Source: Malachius bipustulatus
Lineage: Eukaryota > Arthropoda > Insecta > Coleoptera > Melyridae
Direction of reading: 5' to 3'
Assembly (NCBI GenBank): GCA_910589415.1
Contig: OU342631.1
Coordinates: 11,346,001 to 11,410,000, forward strand
Length of the DNA: 64,000 bases
Shown: piece after piece, positions 42,781 to 55,329 of the stretch
How positions within the stretch are numbered: position 1 is the stretch's first letter
Layout: every line of letters begins with the position of its first letter
Notes under the pieces: generated by a model
Databases searched by the model: none
Told to the model about the DNA's origin: nothing
Seen by the model: the letters and a program-made list of their open reading frames with translations, nothing else
Made by a program: the position numbers and the translations under genes

Positions 42781-43300
42781 AGGATAGTCATGGTATCTGA
42801 ATTTCAAATAAAGAGGGCTCTACTCTTAGCAGCCCCCGAATCTACATGCCTCACACCTCTCTGACCACTATCATTGGCAAACCGCTCGGCCCACTTGATA
42901 GCGGTCCAACCCCTTGACAGCCAGAAGGAAGGTGAGTCTACAAAAACTGGTGTCAAGAGGGTAGGCACCCGCCTCACTTCGTCCTGTTTGGGACTTATCA
43001 GTACATACAATGTATCTAGCAGCACACATCACAGGTTTGATCACTCATAATTCTGTGAGTGGATCAATCTAGTGAAATCAAAATAACGAGTACGGTGGGT
43101 TCCGCTTGCGCCATATGATACACATCAGGCAGCCAAAATGCTTGCCAAAACTAAGTGCAGTGTCCCCCTGTGTGCATATAGAAGCAAGTAAAGACCTACT
43201 GGACGTTGTTAGACAAGAGATGAGTGACATATACCTATCTAGTAGAAAAGTAGATACCTACTGCCTTAAAAAAAACAGAAATGATTTTTAAAAACGTAAT

Positions 43301-43422
43301 TGATTCCGGGCTGTTGTGCTGTGGTCAACGGTTACGTGACGCTGATGATGTCGATACCGTGTCTGATAGAAGAAACGTTCGGTGCAAATCTACATGGACA
43401 ACGGCACAACAGCCCCGAATCA
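43301..43422. mobile_element. Short palindromic MITE-like element
   Basis: TGATTCCGGGCTGTTGTGCTGT at the left is mirrored by ACGGCACAACAGCCCCGAATCA at the right, about 22 bp with two mismatches, over a 122-bp span. No coding capacity. Confidence 0.65.
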
Positions 43423-43559
43423 GTTACGATTTCAATAAAAGACGACCGTGAAAACATTCACAGAGAAAAGATTTTCTTGAATTTTTTTTTTTGTTCATGG
43501 ACATATTTATAAATTGCTCCCTGTATACAAGTATATACCGACTTGTTACAGGACCCCTT

Positions 43560-43810
43560 CTCTGCGACATACATCACAGTTAGATGACAAATTCGTCGCT
43601 CAGAGTCCCGGTTGTGACAGAGCGGTCGTTACCTTCCCTTTAACATGCAGGTAATTACCCTACAAGGGTGCTATGAGCGAATTCCTGCAGGAAAATTTGT
43701 GGCCTCTGCAGCTATTCTCGCCCCTCGGAATGCGGCAGAGCTCCGGTTACGGCACACGATCGTTGACAGATCCCGTAGAGGTCGTGATATATTACCATGA
43801 GGGTCTTTCT
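43560..43810. other. GC-richer, repeat-free block upstream of pnr
   Basis: Compared with its surroundings this stretch is GC-rich and low in simple repeats. On the minus strand it has a possible donor, GAAG/GTAACG at about 43631. By position it could hold the pnr 5' UTR exon or promoter, but nothing proves it. Confidence 0.25.
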
Positions 43811-45539
43811 GAACTATAGGTGACTTGAATTATAAATAAAGGTTACACCATTCAGATGAAAAATAAAATTTAGAAGAAAATTTTTGCTTTTTTAAAGGAA
43901 GAAACTCCATAAGGAAGATTGGCAAGAAATAATTTGAAAAAAATGAGAATAACGCCGATATATTTTCAGGCTTTAAAAAAAGAATAAAAAATACTTCATT
44001 TATTACATAAAGCCATAGACATTAAGTCAAGTATATAAAATTTAATATCCCCTTCCCCCACCTACTCCACAATGAAGGGATAAGGGGTGGGCAAGAAAAA
44101 AAAACGTTTCAAACGAACTTGACAAATTTTTGCCATAAATTTCGAATTCCCAGTAAAAAATAGGGGTTCATGCACCCATCAAGATTTTAAAGTTGTCCCC
44201 TGTCCCACCCCATGGTGTGGGGATGAGATGTCGAGTTTGGTATCATTGGATGACACTTATTATTATTAAGGGCATCTTTCCAATTTTTTTTTTGCTTAAA
44301 TGTGTAATTCTCGAGATGTTTGACTGTTTCAATGCAAGACTTTTTGGCCAACCTGTATATATAACAGCAGGCACGATTTTTCTGTTCGGGTTTGCTCTTT
44401 GAAACCTTTTAAGTTTCCTTTTAAAGCACTCTGCTGGTTTGGAAAGATTACTTTCTCAAGTTGGTCTCATTTGATCAAGGATCTGGAATTATAGATGACT
44501 GGAATCTTTGATTTTTGAGATCTTGCATCTGGGGTCCTGAATTTGAAGAGGGTGGGGGGCGAATCCACGGTGAAAAAATAAAATGGCGCCATTCGGTTTG
44601 AGATCGAAGCTCTCAGTTTTGCGGCTTTGTGCATGACGGAAGTTACTAGGTGAGGAAATTCAACCTTTAAAGAGGAAGCATCATAAAAATCCTGGAAAAC
44701 TCGCATCATGCATCCTGAGGGTCCAAAATTTTTATCTCTAAAAAGTATCATAATATGATTGTGGTGATCTTTATAAAATTAATGGCTCAGTCAATGTTGC
44801 CTGTTTCTCAACAGGTGCTGTCCCTTATAAGGGGATATTAATAAACGAGTAAGGCAGAGAAAAGAATAACGATAATTGTGTGAAAACCTCCACTTTAAGG
44901 ACGAATGCATTAATTTTGTTTTCGTTTGAATTGTTAACCAAAAAAAGGCTTACGAGTCAAAAAAAAAGAACACGTCAGCGAGTTCAGTCGCGATATCAAT
45001 ACACAGAGGTAGAGGTGTCATGTTTGAGTAAGGATATTGCGGGACCATTTTAATCCCATCAGTTAAAATACTTAATATGAGTGCCTGTATAGTGTCGCTC
45101 ATTATTTTCCAAGTGAATTCTTGAAAACGTCTTTTCACGACAGGCAGATTGAGCGTGTTGTCATCATCGACTTGCCTCCGCGTTCACGCAGATTAGTCAC
45201 CAATTGATTTTTTTGTGGGTGCATGCACTTGATATCGGTTATTTACACCGCTCAACCGTCCCCTAATTTGCTGGCTGTAAAAGATGCCACGCCACAAGAT
45301 GAGTCTTCTTTAATGTTAATGTTTCCTAACATCACTGCTCTTAAAACATTTATAGGAAATATTCTACATATATGAATAACCATTAATACATTATTAGTGC
45401 TTAATTCCCAATTTGTTGCATTTCTTATATGGTTTATTACGAGAAGTTATTTGATTTTTTTAATTGGATTAATTATTTATTATACACTGGATAAATAAAT
45501 ACTATTTCCTATTATAGATTTTTCTTGAATTTCTTATTG
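43811..45539. other. Intergenic, repeat-like
   Basis: It contains phrases typical of dispersed insect repeats (GATGAGATGTCGAGTTTGGTATCATTGGATGACA at 44223-44256 split across a T-rich tract, and GGCCAACCTGTATA at 44347). Short frames show no motif. No gene seen. Confidence 0.45.
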
Positions 45540-47268
45540 GGACGAGGGAGGGGTAGAGCTATAAAAACCGACCATGTTTTCATGATTTGGTTCTAGAGAC
45601 TGGAGTTCTAATAAAAAAAATAAGAATTGCACCCCCAATTGCTTGTCTCCCAAAAATTATTGCTTTCTAAATAAACTTGATGAAACTATTAATCATAAAT
45701 AAAGAAAAATTATACAAAAAAATGGTCTCTCCTCTCTCTTAGAAAAATAATCTTGTCATAATATGAATTTTATAAATCGGTGTTTTATAAGCTCTTTTTA
45801 TTTCCCCTAGTTCTAAACCATGTCTCCCTCTCCAATTTTGGGTTTTTGAAATAACTGTAAATAGTCTTTCTGCGGTCTGTTCGTTATAGGAGAACGTTAT
45901 GGAGTTATAAAAAAACGACAATGGGGAGGCTTTTTTCATGATTTGGTTCTAGAAACTGAAGCTCTAGCAATTGTTTTTGACCCCCATGCTTGTCTGACAA
46001 AAATTGTTGCTTTCTAAATAAACTGGATGAAACTATTATACATATAGAAAAAAAATTATCAAAAAAACAGTCTCTCCTCTCTCCTAGAGAAGGAATCTTC
46101 TCATACTTTGGATTCTATAAATTTGTAGTTTAGCACTTTTTATTTCCCCTTTTGCCAAAATATTCTCCCTCTCCAATTTTTGTTTTTTTAAATAATTAGA
46201 AATAGACTTTCCGTTCTGCTCTTGTGGGGAAGGTATGGAGCTCTAAAAAAACGACAACGGAGGGCTTTTTTCATGATTTGTTACTAGAAACTGGATTTCC
46301 AGCAATTGATATTAACCCCTATATGCTTGTCTCCCAAAAACTATTGCTTTCTAAATAACCTGGATGAAACTATTATCTAGAAAGAAAACTTATCCAAAAA
46401 AATAGTCTCTACTCTCTCCTAGAGAAGGAATTTTCTCATACTTTGAATTCTATAAATCTGTAGTTTAGAACTTTTTATTTTCCCTTTTGCCAATAAAGTA
46501 TTCTCCCTCTCCATTTTTTTTTTTTTATAATTAGAAATAGACTCTCCCTTCTGCTCTTGTAGCGGAAGGTATGGAGTTCTAAAAAAACGAAAAGGAGCGG
46601 CTTTTTTCATAATTTGTTTCTATAGAAACTGGAGTTCTAGCAATTGATATCGACCCCTGCGTTCTTGGCTTCCAAAAATATTGCTTTCTAAATAAATTGG
46701 ATGAAACTATTATACAAAGAAAAATTGTGGAAAAAATTGTCTCTCCTGTCTATCCTAGAGAAAGAGTCTTTTCATAATTTGAATTCTTTAAATCAGTGGT
46801 TTACCATTTTTTGTATTCCCTTATCCCTAAGTATGGATCCCTCTCCAATTTTGGGTTATTGAAATAATATTGGAAATTGACTTTCTGTTTTAGGTATTTT
46901 TGTATAGGTAGGGGAAGGTATGCATGGATGGAGTTATAAAAAACGAGCATGGAGAGGCTTTTTTCATGATTTAGTTTCAGAAACTGGAGTTCTAACAATT
47001 ATTGTTATTAAAATAAAAATAAATTTTATTTTTATTGTTATTAACCCCTATGATTGTCTCCCAAAAACTATTGCTATCTAAATAAACTGTATGAAACTAT
47101 TATAGAAAGAAAAAATTATAACAAAAAATGGTCTCTTCTCTCTCCTATGAGAAAGAATCTTGTCATAATTTGAATTCTATAAATTTTAAATACAGTGTTT
47201 CAGCTCTTTTTATTTTCCCTTGTGCCAAACTATGCGTCTCTCTCTCCAATTTTGGATTTTTTAAATAA
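45540..47268. repeat. Satellite array, about 343-bp unit, left block
   Basis: Each unit has TTTCATGATTTGGTTCTAG, CTTGTCTCCCAAAAATTRTTG, GCTTTCTAAATAAACTGGAT, TCTCTCCTCTCTCCTAGAGA, TTTTTATTTCCCCTTGT, TCCCTCTCCAATTTTGGG and GGAGTTATAAAAAAACGAC. The CCCTCTCCAATTTT landmark is at about 45828, 46171, 46505, 46851 and 47246. The array resumes at 49714 after an inserted retroelement. Confidence 0.92.
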
Positions 47269-47430
47269 TAATAATAATAATAATAATAATAATCCTTTAT
47301 TATCCACTTTTTAACAACCCTTTAAGCTCATAAAGTAGCAATAAATAAATAAATATACTAAGTGGAAAGTAGATTCAGATTCAGACTATCATAATAAATT
47401 ATGACATCTGATCTACCATCTGCACCTTTA

Positions 47431-47579
47431 TGCCCGTATTCACAAACGATAATTTCCTAAATAATTACGTAATTATTTAAATGAGTGAGATGGAGATATG
47501 CAGTTTTTTTGCAATAGAAGGAGATGGGGATAATTGATTACGTAATTATTTAGGAAATTATCGTTTGTGAATACGGGCA
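47431..47579. mobile_element. 149-bp MITE, TTA target duplication
   Basis: Starts TGCCCGTATTCACAAACG then ATAATTTCCTAAATAATTACG and ends with the mirror, CGTAATTATTTAGGAAATTA then TCGTTTGTGAATACGGGCA. Flanked by TTA at 47428-47430 and 47580-47582. The arms (about 45 bp) are nearly perfect, so insertion is recent. It lies in the 3' region of the CR1-like element. Confidence 0.9.
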
Positions 47580-48127
47580 TTAATATAATATAACAAAACA
47601 TTATAACACATAAGGCTTACGGCCTATTATTATTAATTTATATAATCTCACAACAAGAAAAAAAAAATTGTATACAATTCCTACTAATCTATAACCTACA
47701 GCCAGTATAATAAACTACCTTAAACTTTAATACATTTTTCCCTTTGCTTCTGGATCAGACACTTCAGTCTCTCTCACATGTTAGATATAATTTTGAAATC
47801 TGGAAAGGGGATTGCTTCAACCACACACTTCCGCACGGCACTGACCCACAAACAACTGTTTATGGTTTTTTTTTTTTTTGAATGACACACATGACAGTCC
47901 GAATGTCGTTACCTTTAACCTGTTCATAGTCGACGCAACATTATAGGAAAATGATCTTTTATACAATTCTTTACTATGAATTGGTATAGTTAGGATGTTA
48001 CGTCGTCGTATGTTCAGGTTATGCACATCTGTCCTGAATGTCAATCTTTCTAGCAGGTAAGGAGGCATCTTGTATTTTATTACTTTATAAAAATATAACA
48101 AGCAGAATGCAACTGTCGCCTGTTGTA

Positions 48128-48777
48128 CCGGGGGTGTCCCAACACTAGTGTCCACCCCCTAAATCGAGCTTAACTATAAAGATAAAAAATTGAAACTTTG
48201 AGGATTTGTGTACTTGATATATGATATATAGGACCACGGAATGGCATAATTAGTTTCATTAAAAAAACATTTTTAATATCTTTTTAATAATCACCTTTTT
48301 CATGAGTCCATACTACGACACTGTCCAGTGCAGGTTCAGTGTCCCGGCAAGCCCAGCAAGAGCCGTCCTTCTATTTATTTTGGCCTCATTTACTTTGTCA
48401 TAAAACTTATTGCACCTACCGTTTTCAGATTATATTGATTATCTTGTTCAGATTATATTGTCTACCTGTCATTGCTATATAATTATATTTTGTTTAATTA
48501 AAGCCTTATAATTAGTTTTTTTACATTGCTTTCAAGCGATTTTGATTTTATTAATCGATTTCTACCTATCTATTGAAGAAAAATCGATTTTTTTTTTCGA
48601 CAATTTACCACCATCTTACAGTTTTTTATAGCTGGCGCCCGAACTAAATTTTTTTAATGAAACTGATTATGCCATTCCGTGGTCCTATATCAAGTACAAA
48701 AATCCTCAAAGTTTCAATTGTTTATCTTTAAAATTAAGCTCTATTTAGGGGGTGGACACTAGTGTTGGGACACCCGG
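48128..48777. mobile_element. Foldback MITE splitting the CR1-like ORF2
   Basis: 650 bp flanked by TA (48126-48127, 48778-48779). The left end CCGGGGGTGTCCCAACACTA then GTGTCCACCCCCTAAAT is mirrored by TTTAGGGGGTGGACACTAGTG and TTGGGACACCCGG. The inverted homology continues for about 130 bp, including AAACTTTGAGGATTTGTGTAC and GACCACGGAATGGCATAAT. ORF2 homology ends on one side (DLGILVG) and resumes on the other (QATVAFCLLYFYKVIKY), so the element landed inside the reading frame. Confidence 0.88.
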
Positions 48778-49713
48778 TACATATTCAACCAACCAATATC
48801 CCTAAGTCTATGTGAAACTCTTTGCCGTCTTCGTATTCCAAAGATGAGCCTCGCAGGCATGAATTCTGAACTTTTTGAATTCTTCTCACATCTGTACTGT
48901 CGATTCATGAACCATATATGTTGTCACAATAGTTTAGCCTGGAGAGAACCAAAGAATCACACAATCTTTTTTTCGTTTCCCCATTGAAGTAGTGCCTATG
49001 TGGATAAATCGCCTTCAAGGCAGAATATGCAGATCTCAGTAAACTGGATATATGGTCCTTAAATCTTAGTTATAGTTTCCGGTCAATCGTTAGACCGAGG
49101 CTTCTTCCACAAGGCATGATATCAATTTTCTGCTCATCCAGAACAATTTGCAACTGAGATTTCAAAAAATCATAGTGTTTATCACTGCAAAAAAGAACAG
49201 CAGTTGTTTTTCCTGGATTGAGTTTCAACGAATGGTCTGTGGAAGTGCTGAGTAACCTGCTTAAATCATCATTGATACATTGATTAACCTCAAGAACATC
49301 TTCTGGTTTGAATTCAAGGTAAAGCTGCGTATCGTCTGCATAAAAGTGATATTTACAATGTATAATGTTTGTCTCGAATTGAGAGGTATATAGAGCATAC
49401 AATAATGGTCCCAGCACACTCCCTTGAGGGACTCCGCTGTGTACAGTCAGGAAATCTGAATCTCTACCCCGATAAACGACACGCTGCTGTCTACCAGTTA
49501 AGAATGATCTTAATAATCCTAAAGGTAGTGCAAGAGAGAAATCAGGACCCTGTGGTCAATCAAATCAAATGCCCTGGTATAATCAAGGAGGATCAAAATA
49601 GTGGCCTTGTCTCTGTCAAGACCTTGAATGATATCATTCGTGATATACGACATAGCGGTATTACAATTGTAGCCACGTCTGAAACCTGACTGGTTTGAGA
49701 TCCTGACTGGTTA

Positions 49714-50702
49714 ATGGGAAATAGACTTTCTTCTCTGCTCTTGTAGGGAAAGGTATGGAGCTATAAAAAATGACCATACAGAGGCTTTTTTCATGATTTG
49801 GTTCTAGAAACTGTAAAGCTCTAGCATTGTTAGCAATATCAACCCCTGTGTTTGTCTTCCAAAAACTATTGCTTTTTGAATAAACTGGATAAAACTATTG
49901 TAGAAGGAAGAATTATACAAAAAATTGTCTCTCCTCTCTCTTAGAGAAAGAGTCTTGCCATAACTTGGATTCTATAAATTAGTGTTCAAGCACTTTTTAT
50001 TTCCCCTTGTCTCAAGCTATGTCTCCCCCTACGATTTTGGGTTTTTTAAATAATTGGAAGTAGACTTTGCTCTGCTCTTGTATTATGGCTATTAAAATAA
50101 AAAATGGTGCTACAAAAAAACGACAATGGAGAGGTTTTTTTAATGATTTCGGTCTAGCAACTGGAGTTCTAGCAATAATTGTTATTAACCTCAATGCTTG
50201 TCTCCCAAAAATTGTTGCTTTCTAAATAAACTGTATGAAACTATTATAAAAAGAAAAATTAAACAAAAAATAGTCTCCTATTTTTCCTCCTCTCTACTGG
50301 AGAAAGAGTCTTCTCATAATTTGAATTCTTTTAATCGGTGTTTTGGCACTTTTTATTTTTCCTTGTGCCAAACTATATTTCCCTCTCCAATTTTGTTTTT
50401 TTTTAAATAATTCTAGGCTTTTTTCATGATTTGGTTCTAGAAACTGTGGAGCTCTAGCATTGTTATCAACCACTGTGTTTGTCTCCCAAAAATTGTTGCT
50501 TTCTAAATAAACTGGATCAATAAACTATCACAAAAAGAATAATAATTATACAAAAAATTGTCTCTCCTTCCTCCTAGAGAAAGAGTTTTCTCCTCGTTCT
50601 TCTCCTAATTTGGATTCTTTAAATCTGTGTTTTAGCTCTTTTTATTTTTCCTTTACTCACACTATGTATCCCTCTCCAATTTTTGTTTTGTTTTTTGTTT
50701 TT
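49714..50702. repeat. Satellite array, about 343-bp unit, right block
   Basis: Continuation of the same unit as at 45540-47268, with CCCTCTCCAATTTT-type landmarks at about 50023, 50384 and 50672. Some units here are shortened. It ends in a T/G-rich tract near 50702. Confidence 0.9.
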
Positions 50703-53530
50703 AACATACCTGAATCTGATATTTTCTGACAGTTTTCGAATCTTTCAATGAAAAATTCGACCTTACCTATTCATCATAATAATAATACCTAGTTCTCTGA
50801 CGATTAAAATAATTTATTTGATTTTTCAATCTTCTAAGTAGGTATTCATAAACGAAATTCGTTTTAATCATCTCATCATTATATAGTCATATAGGTACAT
50901 ATGTAATTAATTAAGTAGGTATATTGAAGCCAATTAAATTAATACACCAAATATAGGCTTACCACACCTTCCGAGCTCTTCAAGATTATACACCGATAGA
51001 TACCTACTTCAACTTTTAGTTAATATGAAAAAATAAAACTTTTCAGGAATGTCAATTAGATAAAATATGATATCAACTCTAAATTAATTATTTCATAAAG
51101 TTAATTCAGTTTTTATCGACAGCTATTAGCATAATAATCAGAGCACCTGTGATGGTGTGAGTTAATTACTTCACAGAATTATTAAGTTTTACTCTACCAA
51201 TATAGTCGCCATATTCAAGCTAATTTACTTAAAAATTATTTATTTCAATTATTTTCTTTCATATTTATTCAATATGTATACTTGATAAATATAACCAAAC
51301 TTCGGTTATTATTATTGCTTTCTCTCATTAATTAAATATAGGTACTCTAATAAAAATTGAACGACTTTGAAATCACAGTGTTATTAAATTAAATTAACTG
51401 AGCTATATGAAGTATAGAGTTGAGTATCCGAGTTACGATTTACTTAGATCAACTCCGTTACTAAAGATATACCTCGTGCCAGTAAAATTGCAATTATTTC
51501 GAAATAGATAACGTTTAAACGAATAACAGTTTCGGTAAGTAACCGTGACTACTATATTAATATTCATAGAAAGTCGAATACTGAGGAAGTGTTACTAAAT
51601 TGTAATCACTTCAGTTTCCAAGGTATATTGTTTTAGAAAAGGCCTTGTCTTGCATTTTACATCAGCACTTGTTTGTTTTAATTTTTATTAGAAAAGTGAC
51701 ATACTTGTGATTGACTTGTTATTAATTATATTGGACTTTTCTAGTTACTTAAGTGACGTTGCTTGTACTTATTGTTTCATGTTTTCTAATAACGAGCTGT
51801 TTAACATTAACGCACAAAAACGTGTTGTAAATGCAATAATAAAGTATTAGGTACCAAGTCCTTACCAAGTACTTATATAAAACTACAGAAATTGAAAGTA
51901 AGAATAACGCAGTCCATCTATCACGGAAATATGATACGAGCTATCAAAATAATTAGTGTCGTTGTGTAGCATAACATTTCGCTTGTCGATAAGAAATGAC
52001 TGTGCGATAAAAAGGCAAACATCTAATCACCAAACCAGACCTACGCATTTAGCTACATAGAATGTTATCTATTACATTATTATATACCTACCTACTTCTT
52101 GCAAGGGCTTGACAGAAAATCGTTTATATACTGATTTTAACTCAATAAATAAATCTCTTTTATGAATAATTAATCAATACTGAAAGTAAGTTTTCACATA
52201 AATTTGTCACAACTGTTGTGACGTCAGAATTTTGACTTCAACAGCCCTTAACTCGCTTACTTGACATCATAGAAAACTCGGATAAAAAAACCTATCTGCA
52301 TAAAATAATGTTGATTTTAGTTTGATTCAATAAAAAATTATACACGACGTGCATTATTGAAAGCTGAATTCCTTATTTCAAACGGTTTCTGAGATGTCGT
52401 TAAAAGAACTGGAAAAAAATATATTTTTTTGATCTCGAAAACTGTGGGTTTCCGGGCCAATGTTAATAATAAAAAATTTCTTGTAATGAACCAGAGATCA
52501 CCCTTCATTTTTCAACATAGGTATATATTGTAAGAGTAATTAAGGAATATTATAAGTAGGTAGGTATACCTACTTATTATTAGAAAAGGCGTTCCGTCTT
52601 AACTCATTATTCAACTCCAAACGAATTTATGAATTTGACAGCATGCATGGAGCGCTCATAATATATCACCGATATATTGTATATTGTATATACCTACGTA
52701 GGTATATTGTATACATTATGCAATTCTTATCTAAGTAGGTATAATAGACTGTTGTATACATAACAAACTTTAACATTTAACAACGAAGTAGTTGCCATAG
52801 TTATTGACTATCCATTTTTGATCATTTATTACAAAAAAATATAACTTTAAAAAATTAGGTACTTTCAAAAAGAAAAAGAAAATTTTTTGATGACGTCTCG
52901 CTCTTCACCGTATATTATACTGCCCATTGTCGAAACCCTTCAACATATCCAGCGCATCTTTCCTAGCGACAGCACCTCTTTCTCTCTCTCTCTCTCTCAG
53001 CTTATTTTCGGAGTAATGGTGACTTCAATAGCAACTGGATGGAGTTGCTATAGGCAGCCTTCAGCCCCATGCGTCCTGTTGCCAACTTCTATACAAAGAT
53101 CCTGAAAGCATCTCTTCACCTATACACCCCTGTACCTATTCAATTCACGATGGAAATAGAAAAGAACGAAAAACTACAAAAACTCCAACCATCATCTCAG
53201 GCCGAAACGAGCTCTCAAAACGAGCACTAATAAAAACCCTGGTGCATCCAGAATTTGTCACACCAAACACCTTCAAGTAGAGCTGCGCACACCTAAATTA
53301 CAACCCAGACCGCAACATCCCATACGAGACACACGCAGCGAACAACCTCCAAGAGTTTTGGGAGCTACAGTTCTCCTTTATCTAAAGAACGTCATCGATC
53401 AAATCGGTTAACTCCCGCAGGGCTACTTAACCATCTTCAAGCCTAACTGAATAAGGTAGCAACATTTTTCGTTGATCCACTTCCGTCTGCTGGAGTTTGT
53501 AGAATACCGTGCTCCTGTGGTGCTGCATAC
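50703..53530. other. Intergenic AT-rich DNA
   Basis: TAGGTATACCTA-type microsatellites (52550-52740), a CT run at 52978-52998, and at about 53000-53470 a GC-richer piece with possible remains of a non-LTR ORF2 (ALIKTLVHPEF), too damaged to annotate firmly. No host gene seen. Confidence 0.4.
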
Positions 53531-53534
53531 CTAC

Positions 53535-54305
53535 GGGGTGCATCATAAGTCATAAGTTATCATTTGAAACGATTTCGATAAAACTTGGCATGAACAATTT
53601 TACTATTGCAGGTTTTGTAGATGTCTTCCAGTGGCGTAGATCAGGGTTCTTTCTTTTTTAACCCTTTTTCCTTCCTATCTTTCACCTCACTGGGTTTATT
53701 GCAAATTAAACAACGTTATTCAGTAACCCCTGCATTTTAGAACAAAAAATAGAATTAGAACAATATTTTTGAGATATTTGAGATATTCTCAGGTAATTTC
53801 ACTAATCATTTGCATTAAAAAATTCTAGTCAGAAAACTTTTAATGAGAGAAATAATTTTCCAATGCAAAAGGCCCAAAAAAAACTTCAAATATCTCAAAA
53901 ACGGTGATCCATATGCAAAAAAAAAGAATACCTACTGTTTTGTAGTTTTGTTCTAAAATGCATGAGCTATTGAAGAATGTCCAGTGGCGTAAAATATAGG
54001 GAGGAAAAAGGGTTAAAAAAGGAAAAGCCCTAAACATCTACGCCACTGGAAGTTACCAACAAAACCTGAAATAGTAAAATTGAATATATTCATTTTTTTT
54101 ATCGTTTATGCCAAGTTTCATCAAAATCGGTTCAAATTTACATACGAGTTATTACCAAAAAACCAAAAAAGGTTATATTTTTTTGAACTTTATCTCGAAA
54201 ACAAAGCGTTTTCGGACAAATGCATGTTTATGGGGAAAAATGTCTGTTTTGAGGTTCCCTACTACGCCTAGAAGTTTGTCGGTATATTATTTACGATACA
54301 CCCTG
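53535..54305. repeat. Foldback element, same family as 35060-36186
   Basis: The left arm has TTTCGATAAAACTTGGCATG, and TGTCTTCCAGTGGCGTAGAT. The right arm has CTACGCCACTGGAAGTTACC, TTATGCCAAGTTTCATCAAA and TACGATACACCCTGCG. Arms of at least 100 bp surround a spacer with ATCTCAAAAACGGTGATCC. Confidence 0.7.
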
Positions 54306-55329
54306 CGTAAAACATTGGAACTACCAAACGCAGCGTCAACAAGTGTTTGAGCCATTTTCGAGAAAATTTGGAAAAAGTTACCAATTTGTGACGTCATTTT
54401 TCATTATTGCCCTGACTTTGACAATTAAAAATAACGAAAATCACGTCGCATTGAAATGAAAACAATTAAAATGACGTCACAAATTAAAAAAAACTTTCCC
54501 CTGATTTCCTGGAAAATGGTTCAAGAGACTTAAAATGCAACTACAGCAACAGGAACAGCTTTTCAGTCTTGATAAGTGAGAAGTAATTTCATTTTGCTGT
54601 AAAATAATTAGGGGAGCCAATATTCACAACAATTGCTTTTTGCATGATGGGAACTCCCTATATGTTGAGAAAATAAAATGACACAGTGTACCTATATATC
54701 GTCTGCTTACTGCGAAAACCAGCTAAGTAAGGAAAATGATATTTGGAGAAAACATGATGTGAAAGTTTGGATTTAACTTATCATACTTTTTTGTCTAAAA
54801 TCTTGTCCATATTAGATTTCTAGATTAACTTAGAAGTCCCTTAAATGTAACAGTAAGATAACTTTTAACGTAAGTAATAGATAATTGTTTATTTTTGTAT
54901 GATTTATTTGGAAAAACACTGACTTATCATGTTTTACCTGTAAATCTTAAAATGTTAAAACATCAAAAAATAACATACTTATTCAAATCAACTTTATGTT
55001 TTTTTACGTCTTTTAAGCTGCACACTCGTAACCTTGAAGTTTGTTATGAAAACATAATTTGTTTCAGAAATAATTGAAATTTGTTGAAAACTTAATTGGT
55101 TTTAGCAGAACTCTATTTTGAAAAATGCAAGTTGGATTAAGTTAACTGACAAAGAAATAAAAACCAGATGTCTGTGAAGATCAATTTTAATAATAACATG
55201 GTATTACTACATGAAAAAAAAATCCATACAATCACGTACATGAAAAAATTAAAGTTATTAGCTCGACAACCTATAAAAATGAAATAAAAAACTCTTCAAC
55301 ATTTTAATCACCAAAAATAACAAAATGCA

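Larger units (their letters stand above)
47269..49713 (-). mobile_element. CR1/L2-like non-LTR retrotransposon inserted in the satellite
   Basis: The satellite unit breaks after TTTTTTAAATAAT and resumes with GGGAAATAGACTTTC at 49714. The insertion is on the minus strand: its 3' end is the AAT/ATT microsatellite at 47268-47293. RT motifs run from 49700 downwards: SGFRRGYNCNTAMSYITNDI, LDYTRAFDLIDHRVL, GVPQGSVLGPLLYALYTSQF and YHFYADDTQLYLEF (the catalytic FADD box), SLKLNPGKT, SRLNYCDNIY, then after an interruption KVIKYKMPPYLLERL and RSFSYNVAS. These are CR1/L2/Jockey-clade RT and C-terminal motifs. A stop and a frameshift near 49490-49530 and the nested insertions make it defective. Confidence 0.85.

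Noticed and set aside
52978..52998. TC-repeat as a promoter GAGA element
   Set aside because: A simple microsatellite with no gene nearby; function would be speculation.
53000..53470. Possible non-LTR ORF2 remnant (ALIKTLVHPEF)
   Set aside because: Only one short motif is suggestive and the surrounding frames are broken; not enough to annotate as an element.
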